DNA of 10,336 nucleotides from Holosporales bacterium (GTDB lineage: Bacteria; Pseudomonadota; Alphaproteobacteria; RUG11792): assembly GCA_031267545.1 (NCBI GenBank), contig JAIRYU010000027.1, positions 1-10,336 of the forward strand, written 5' to 3'. Below are positions 6,289 through 10,336 of the stretch, one piece after another; the stretch's first letter is position 1, and every line of letters starts with the position of its first letter. The notes under the pieces are model-generated. The model searched no databases. It had not been told where the DNA came from and saw only the letters and a list, made by a program, of their open reading frames with translations. Both the position numbers and the translations under genes were made by a program.

Positions 6289-7887
6289 ATGTTGGTCGTT
6301 TCAAGGTTTAAATACGCATACACGATAGCGGTATGTATGTTGGGGACGTTGTTCGCTATTCCTTCCTTCGTTAGTCAAGAGACGTTCGACAAGTTACCGG
6401 GATTTCTACAGCATACCGTTAGTCTTGGACTGGAGCTGCGAGGCGGATCGCACATCCAGTTGGAGGTTGATCTTCGAAGCGTTGAGAAGGAGAGACAGGA
6501 GAGCATAGTTGACGAGACAAGGAAACTCCTGAGGAAGCAGAATATCAAATACTCAAAGATCAGCGTGCAGTCCAGGGGCGACGGGTCAGCCATATTTATC
6601 AACCTGAAGAATCAGGACGATGTTCCGTCTGTTCAGAAGATGCTCCTGAAGATTGAGAAACAGTTGGAGGTTAGCGTGTCCGGCGCGCAGATTACCGCCG
6701 TAATATCCGAGGCGTTTATGGACGAGTTTGCGAAACGAGTCGTGAGCGAGTCCATAGAGGTCATCCGGCATAGAATTGATGAAACCGGGACTACAGAACC
6801 CACAATATTGAGGCAGGGAAGAGATAGGATAGTTGTCCAACGACCCGGAGCAGGGGATTCTGCCGAGGTCAAAAAAGTTCTCGGAAAAACTGCGATGCTG
6901 ACATTTCATGCCGTAGACGAGGATATGGAATCAATTGAGGCAGTTAATCCTGAGCAGAAACCAAATCTACCAGCTAAGCCCGGAGTTGTTTATCTTCCCG
7001 AGGATAGGGGGAACAAAACGATGTACGTACCGGTCAAAAAACAACACTCGCTAACCGGAAAGTCAGTTGTCGACGCGCAGGTAACGATAGACAACAGAAC
7101 CGGAATGCCGGCTGTGTCGATCAAATTCGACTCAATTGACGGCGCGCGAAAGATGGCAGAATTATCGACTAAATATCTTGGTAAGCAATTTGCGATGGTG
7201 CTGGATGGAAAAGTTTTAAGCGCTCCTGTATTCCAATCTGTATTGAATGACGGGAACGCTCAAATTACGGGAAACTTTACGATGGAGGAGGCAACGCAGC
7301 TGGCCCTCTTGTTGAGAGCCGGCTCTCTTCCGGCCCCGTTAAATGTTGTGGAGGAAAGAAGCGTTGGCCCCAGTCTTGGAGCAGACTCGATAGTGTCTGG
7401 AAAGAATGCGACGATATGCGCATTTATTTTTGTGGCGCTATTTATGCTGGCGTCATACGGTAAGTTTGGCGGATTTGCCGTTGTGTCGCTTACTGCGAAT
7501 ATTATGTTGTTGTTTGCTTGCCTGACGCTGCTGGGGGCTACTCTGACGCTTCCTGGGATAGCCGGAATTGCGCTGTCAATAGGCATGGCGGTCGATGCGA
7601 ACGTTCTTATCTACGAGAGAATTAGGGAGGAAATTAGGAGCGGTATCAGGGCGATTATAGCCGTGGCGCAGGGATATCGAATGGCGATGACTACCATTGT
7701 TGATTCAAACCTAACAACTATGGTGGGCGCGATAGTGTTGTATGAGTTTGGTTCTGGTCCGATAAGAGGGTTCGCAGTAACCTTGGCTCTTGGAGCGCTC
7801 ATATCTATGTTCACTACGTTCTCGCTGACCAAGTTGCTAATTCATGTTTGGACTCGAAGAAACGGCAATAAGGGGTTTACGATATAG
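6289..7887 (+). CDS. secD: Protein translocase subunit SecD
   Basis: SecD works with SecF in the inner membrane, using the proton gradient to help complete protein export through SecYEG. The 532-residue protein has one N-terminal membrane segment (about residues 10-28) and the signature GLELRGGSH at 47-55. A large periplasmic region includes TEPTILRQGRDRIVVQRPG, and a block of five membrane helices fills the last 160 residues or so. The conserved GMAVDANVLIYERIREE motif near D436 is in the fourth helix region and includes the Asp linked to proton transport in this family. The ATG at 6289 has AGGGG four bases upstream. The length is somewhat below E. coli SecD (about 615) but normal for many bacteria. 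secF follows after 15 bases. Confidence 0.96.
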   Translation: MLVVSRFKYAYTIAVCMLGTLFAIPSFVSQETFDKLPGFLQHTVSLGLELRGGSHIQLEVDLRSVEKERQESIVDETRKLLRKQNIKYSKISVQSRGDGSAIFINLKNQDDVPSVQKMLLKIEKQLEVSVSGAQITAVISEAFMDEFAKRVVSESIEVIRHRIDETGTTEPTILRQGRDRIVVQRPGAGDSAEVKKVLGKTAMLTFHAVDEDMESIEAVNPEQKPNLPAKPGVVYLPEDRGNKTMYVPVKKQHSLTGKSVVDAQVTIDNRTGMPAVSIKFDSIDGARKMAELSTKYLGKQFAMVLDGKVLSAPVFQSVLNDGNAQITGNFTMEEATQLALLLRAGSLPAPLNVVEERSVGPSLGADSIVSGKNATICAFIFVALFMLASYGKFGGFAVVSLTANIMLLFACLTLLGATLTLPGIAGIALSIGMAVDANVLIYERIREEIRSGIRAIIAVAQGYRMAMTTIVDSNLTTMVGAIVLYEFGSGPIRGFAVTLALGALISMFTTFSLTKLLIHVWTRRNGNKGFTI

Positions 7888-7902
7888 GAGGTTATTGGGA
7901 GA

Positions 7903-8850
7903 ATGTTTCGGCTACACTTGATTCCATACGGAACAAAATTCGATATCGTTGGGATGAGCAGGTATATGATATCCCTCGCGGTTGCGGTAGTTGTGACATG
8001 CTTCGCATTCATGACTTTTAAAGGCCTTAACTACAGCATCGATTTTAAAGGAGGCTATATTTTCGAAGTTACGTTACCTGGAGAACCGGCCATACAGGAA
8101 CTCCGCGACGAACTTGGATCCCTAGGCCTCGGAGAGGTTTCGATTCAGCAGTTTGGCGGAAAGAACAATCTTATGATAAGACTCGGAAGAGCGGAGGATG
8201 GCAAGGAGCAAGAAATGGCCATCCAAAAAGTGAGGAATGCGCTTGGAACAGACGCTGTGTACAAGAAGGTTGAAACGGTTGGACCGAAGGTTGGAAGCGA
8301 GCTAGTATCAAACGCTATTAAGGCGGTGACATTCGCTCTGCTGGCGATGCTATGCTACATAGCGATCAGATTCGAATGGCAATTTGGCATATGCGCAGTT
8401 GCTGCGTTGCTACACGACTGCGCAATCATCTTTGGAATGTTTTCGATATTTCCGCTTGAGTTTTCCGAAACGTCAATTACAGCGGTTCTGTTAACGGCGA
8501 GTTACTCCATCAATGATACTGTCGTGATATTCGATAGGATTAGGGAGACGTTACGCCGTCACAAGACGATGAATATAAAGGACGTGATTAACCTTAGCCT
8601 TAACGAGACATTGTCGCGAACGACTCTCACCGCGACGACTACCCTGCTAGCGGTGTTGGCGCTGTATTTATTTGGCGGAAAGGTCATTGCGGCCTTTGCG
8701 TTGCCCATAATGGTTGGTATAATAGTGGGGACGTTCTCGTCCATATTTGTTGCGTCTCCGTTGCTGACGTGTTTAAATCTCAGGAGAGATAAAATTGGTG
8801 GCGACGACAATCGGAAGGATGGGGGACGCTCTGCCGCCAATATTGGATAG
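7903..8850 (+). CDS. secF: Protein translocase subunit SecF
   Basis: SecF is the partner of SecD in the inner-membrane translocation motor. The 315-residue protein has the usual layout: a first membrane helix at about residues 19-38, the conserved YSIDFKGG (44-51) at the start of a periplasmic domain, then five helices. The motif SYSINDTVVIFDRIRE, with D205 matching the Asp used in proton transport, is intact. LSRTLTATTTLLAVLALYLFGG-like spacing (about residues 237-258) is typical. The ATG at 7903 has AGGAGG at 7886-7891, overlapping the secD stop, plus a closer GGGAG. A hydrophilic charged tail ends the protein. The tRNA-Pro gene starts nine bases after the stop, so it is probably on the same transcript. 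Confidence 0.96.
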   Translation: MFRLHLIPYGTKFDIVGMSRYMISLAVAVVVTCFAFMTFKGLNYSIDFKGGYIFEVTLPGEPAIQELRDELGSLGLGEVSIQQFGGKNNLMIRLGRAEDGKEQEMAIQKVRNALGTDAVYKKVETVGPKVGSELVSNAIKAVTFALLAMLCYIAIRFEWQFGICAVAALLHDCAIIFGMFSIFPLEFSETSITAVLLTASYSINDTVVIFDRIRETLRRHKTMNIKDVINLSLNETLSRTTLTATTTLLAVLALYLFGGKVIAAFALPIMVGIIVGTFSSIFVASPLLTCLNLRRDKIGGDDNRKDGGRSAANIG

Positions 8851-8859
8851 AGAAAAGTT

Positions 8860-8937
8860 CGGGAAGTAGCGCAGCCTGGTTAGCGCACTATTCTGGGGGG
8901 ATAGGGGTCGGCGGTTCGAATCCGCTCTTCCCGACCA
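8860..8937 (+). tRNA. tRNA-Pro, anticodon GGG
   Basis: The sequence folds as a complete cloverleaf with an encoded CCA end. The acceptor arms CGGGAAG (8860-8866) and CTTCCCG (8927-8933) pair perfectly. The D stem is GCGC/GCGC around AGCCTGGTTA. The anticodon stem CTATT/GATAG closes the loop CTGGGGG, with anticodon GGG at 8895-8897. The T arm is GGCGG/CCGCT around TTCGAAT with one G-T pair. The discriminator is A at 8934, followed by CCA at 8935-8937. The first pair C1-G72 is the identity mark of bacterial tRNA-Pro. It reads CCC and CCU codons. It sits nine bases after secF on the same strand and borders the mobile-element-like region to the right. Confidence 0.95.
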
Positions 8938-9428
8938 AATATAGATGTTGAGTTATACTTCGCTTGATTTTACGTTGTTATTAGAATCGGCAGGAATACC
9001 AAGGTTTATGAAGTAGAGATGGGGCTGTCGTAAGTCTGTGAAAACGCTCAAAACGCGACATTTTCACCCAAAAAGTACTCCAAAACTCCAAAAGGTGCGG
9101 ACCTCGGATTTTTGTGATCCCCACTTGAAGCTATTGGCATTTTGTATAAATTTTAGATATACTTTAAGCCCCTGAGAATCAAGGCTTTCTGGCATGCGAT
9201 TTTTGGTAAAAATTACAACCGGCGCCAAATCGAATTCGAACTCAAAAAATGGCAAAAAAGTGAGGTATCCCAAGGCTTTGAGTGGCATTTTGGGAGACTC
9301 TACTACCTTCAGTAAAATGAGGCAGTTTTTGGCATATTTTTGATGACAAACAGAGTTGTTTTTTGCGCAAGTATAGACGTACCGTTTGTATTGGAAACTG
9401 CTGGAAATGCAATGGCGTGGATGGTACG
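8938..9428. other. 491-base region without a convincing gene, between tRNA-Pro and a recombinase module
   Basis: I see no gene I can support here. The stretch looks more AT-rich than the genes around it, has many runs of four to seven A or T, and is bounded by the tRNA on the left and by the stop of the leftward HTH gene on the right. A leftward frame of 135 codons spans 9064-9471 but overlaps the HTH gene in another frame and resembles nothing I know. The element TGGCAT occurs four times (near 9134, 9191, 9283 and 9330), each followed by a T-rich run. A small inverted repeat, TCCCAA/TTGGGA (9268-9273, 9290-9295), is too weak for a terminator. It may hold the edge of an integrated element. 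Confidence 0.5.
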
Positions 9429-9827
9429 CTAGCAACCCAATCTTCTCAAAAACACTAGCTGTTCCGTCCACAGTATGGGCATGCTGTATGACGTCAGATC
9501 GCGGATCACGATATGCTCCGGCAATTTCCCATCAAGAATCATCTCCTTAATTTGAGGAGCCAGGCGATTCAGCCGCGCTATCCTTTTTACGTACGACTCA
9601 TCCGCTCTGATTGCGCATGCCAAGGCTCTGATTGATTTATAAGCGCCCCGCTCGATCTCCCTGCGCCACATATGCGCTTTGACAAGGTCCATGAAAATCG
9701 GGGTGTTTATCTTAGTTTTCTCAGATACGGAATCTACCTCATCTGGCTTGATAATCCAGGCCTTGCCGCTCTTGTGTTTGACCTTAAATTCAACGTACAA
9801 GTTGTCCGGATTAATTGCAGCTGTCAC
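9429..9827 (-). CDS. Small HTH protein paired with the serine recombinase
   Basis: This 132-residue protein resembles a family of small proteins encoded directly downstream of large serine recombinases in alphaproteobacterial prophages and islands; its exact function is not known to me. An N-terminal region of about 45 residues is followed by a helix-turn-helix-like segment at roughly 55-105. The landmarks are RGAYKSIRALACAIRADESYV, then RIARLNRLAPQIKEMILDGKLP, similar to the HTH region of ParB-like DNA-binding proteins. The end, IRDLTSYSMPILWTEQ, fits the usual end of this family. The GTG start at 9827 overlaps the recombinase stop in GTGA, so translational coupling is likely. I infer a DNA-binding role, perhaps in controlling or directing the recombinase. 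It could be intact or slightly shortened at the C-terminus. Confidence 0.7.
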   Translation of the reverse strand: MTAAINPDNLYVEFKVKHKSGKAWIIKPDEVDSVSEKTKINTPIFMDLVKAHMWRREIERGAYKSIRALACAIRADESYVKRIARLNRLAPQIKEMILDGKLPEHIVIRDLTSYSMPILWTEQLVFLRRLGC

Positions 9828-10336
9828 GACGCCAGCTCCAGTATCAGATCACTCAGTCCGTCCTGATTCAGCAAGACTCTGATGCCCTTGTCATCAACAA
9901 CAGCGCTCTTGACAATGAGTTTCAAGACTTTCTGTTTTTCCTGGAAATGCAGGGCTTCCCAGATATTGCTGGTATGTTTTAGGACGTTCTGAGCGGCATC
10001 CAGCGCAATGCCAGCGGTGTCGAGCTTATGGACGATTAGAGCTGTAATCGCCGTATCTTTGAGGAGTTTTTTCACGATGTTTGATACGGATTCTTCAACC
10101 TCGCCAGCCGGTACATTTTTGTTGGCAGATAAGCAGCGCTTCTTCCTGAGATGATTGGAGCAGCTGTAATACCTGTACTTCTTGTTGCCCTTACCGCAAT
10201 AAGTATGGGTCATAGGACAATCGCATAGGCCACACCTGATGACGTCCCTCAGCAGCGCTTTGCTGTCCTGCGATTTTGCTTTTTCAGGCTGTTTATCGAA
10301 GATTTCCTGCGCATTTTCAAATGTTTCCTCACCTAT
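9824..10336 (-). CDS. Large serine recombinase, C-terminal part only
   Basis: This is the C-terminal portion of a large serine recombinase (phage-integrase or transposase type), which cuts and rejoins DNA through a Ser-DNA intermediate. The frame is open to the right edge of the window, so the gene continues beyond it; the ATG at 10213 is internal. The 170 visible residues begin in the linker before LLRDVIRCGLCDCPM. They then show a zinc-ribbon domain: Cys at visible residues 35 and 38, followed by KKYRYYSCSNHLRKKRC with the second Cys pair. After that comes a helical, probably coiled-coil segment and a short beta-rich end. The catalytic N-terminal resolvase domain is not visible, so activity cannot be judged. 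Its stop overlaps the start of the HTH gene. Confidence 0.88.
   Translation of the reverse strand: MGEETFENAQEIFDKQPEKAKSQDSKALLRDVIRCGLCDCPMTHTYCGKGNKKYRYYSCSNHLRKKRCLSANKNVPAGEVEESVSNIVKKLLKDTAITALIVHKLDTAGIALDAAQNVLKHTSNIWEALHFQEKQKVLKLIVKSAVVDDKGIRVLLNQDGLSDLILELAS

Larger units (their letters stand above)
8938..10336. mobile_element. Probable edge of an integrated element or prophage next to tRNA-Pro
   Basis: The region right of the tRNA holds only mobile-DNA-type genes (a large serine recombinase and its HTH companion) and a gene-poor stretch, in contrast to the housekeeping cluster on the left. tRNA genes often border integrated elements, although large serine recombinases use them less strictly than tyrosine integrases do. 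No copy of the tRNA 3' end and no terminal inverted repeat is visible within the window, so both boundaries are uncertain. The left limit given here is simply the end of the tRNA. Confidence 0.5.

Noticed and set aside
9064..9471. Leftward 135-codon open frame
   Set aside because: It overlaps the HTH gene by 43 bases in another frame, has no recognisable motif or good start, and looks like chance in AT-rich DNA.
1..10336. CRISPR array, rRNA, complete insertion sequence or new defence system
   Set aside because: No regularly spaced repeats, rRNA-like sequence, transposase with terminal repeats or unexplained multi-gene cassette is visible. The only mobile signal is the partial recombinase module on the right.

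Overview
This window looks like chromosomal DNA of an alphaproteobacterium of moderate GC (roughly half, by eye). The evidence is a fused ispD-ispF gene, the surE / LysM-LytM lipoprotein / yajC / secD / secF gene order, the DxIYxRPxQ form of a HemW motif, and a recombinase-plus-HTH pair of a kind I associate with alphaproteobacterial mobile DNA. The family is not resolved. Nothing here proves an intracellular lifestyle.

Left part (1-2896): the 3' part of fabD and all of fabG run rightward (type II fatty acid synthesis). acpP, the usual next gene, is absent. Instead fabG converges, with an 11-base gap, on a leftward pair: rpmJ (ribosomal protein bL36), then a bifunctional ispDF of the MEP isoprenoid pathway. 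The 3' end of rpmJ and the 5' end of ispDF overlap by 47 bases in different frames.

Middle part (2992-8937): after a 95-base divergent intergenic region, a long rightward cluster runs hemW - surE - LysM/LytM lipoprotein - yajC - secD - secF - tRNA-Pro(GGG). The first three genes overlap by four bases at each junction and are probably translationally coupled. The yajC-secD-secF block encodes the accessory part of the Sec translocon. The lipoprotein's LytM domain has lost all the metal-binding and catalytic residues I can align, so it is probably a regulator or scaffold rather than an enzyme.

Right part (8938-10336): just after the tRNA the character changes. About 490 bases hold no convincing gene. 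Then come two leftward genes that look like one end of a mobile element or prophage: a small HTH protein and the C-terminal part of a large serine recombinase that runs off the window. They overlap by four bases. The tRNA-Pro gene next door is a possible integration landmark, but no duplicated attachment sequence is visible in the window.

I see no CRISPR array, rRNA or complete insertion sequence, and no clearly new multi-gene system. The most unusual features are the rpmJ/ispDF overlap, the degenerate LytM domain and the His-to-Val change in the IspF active-site region.
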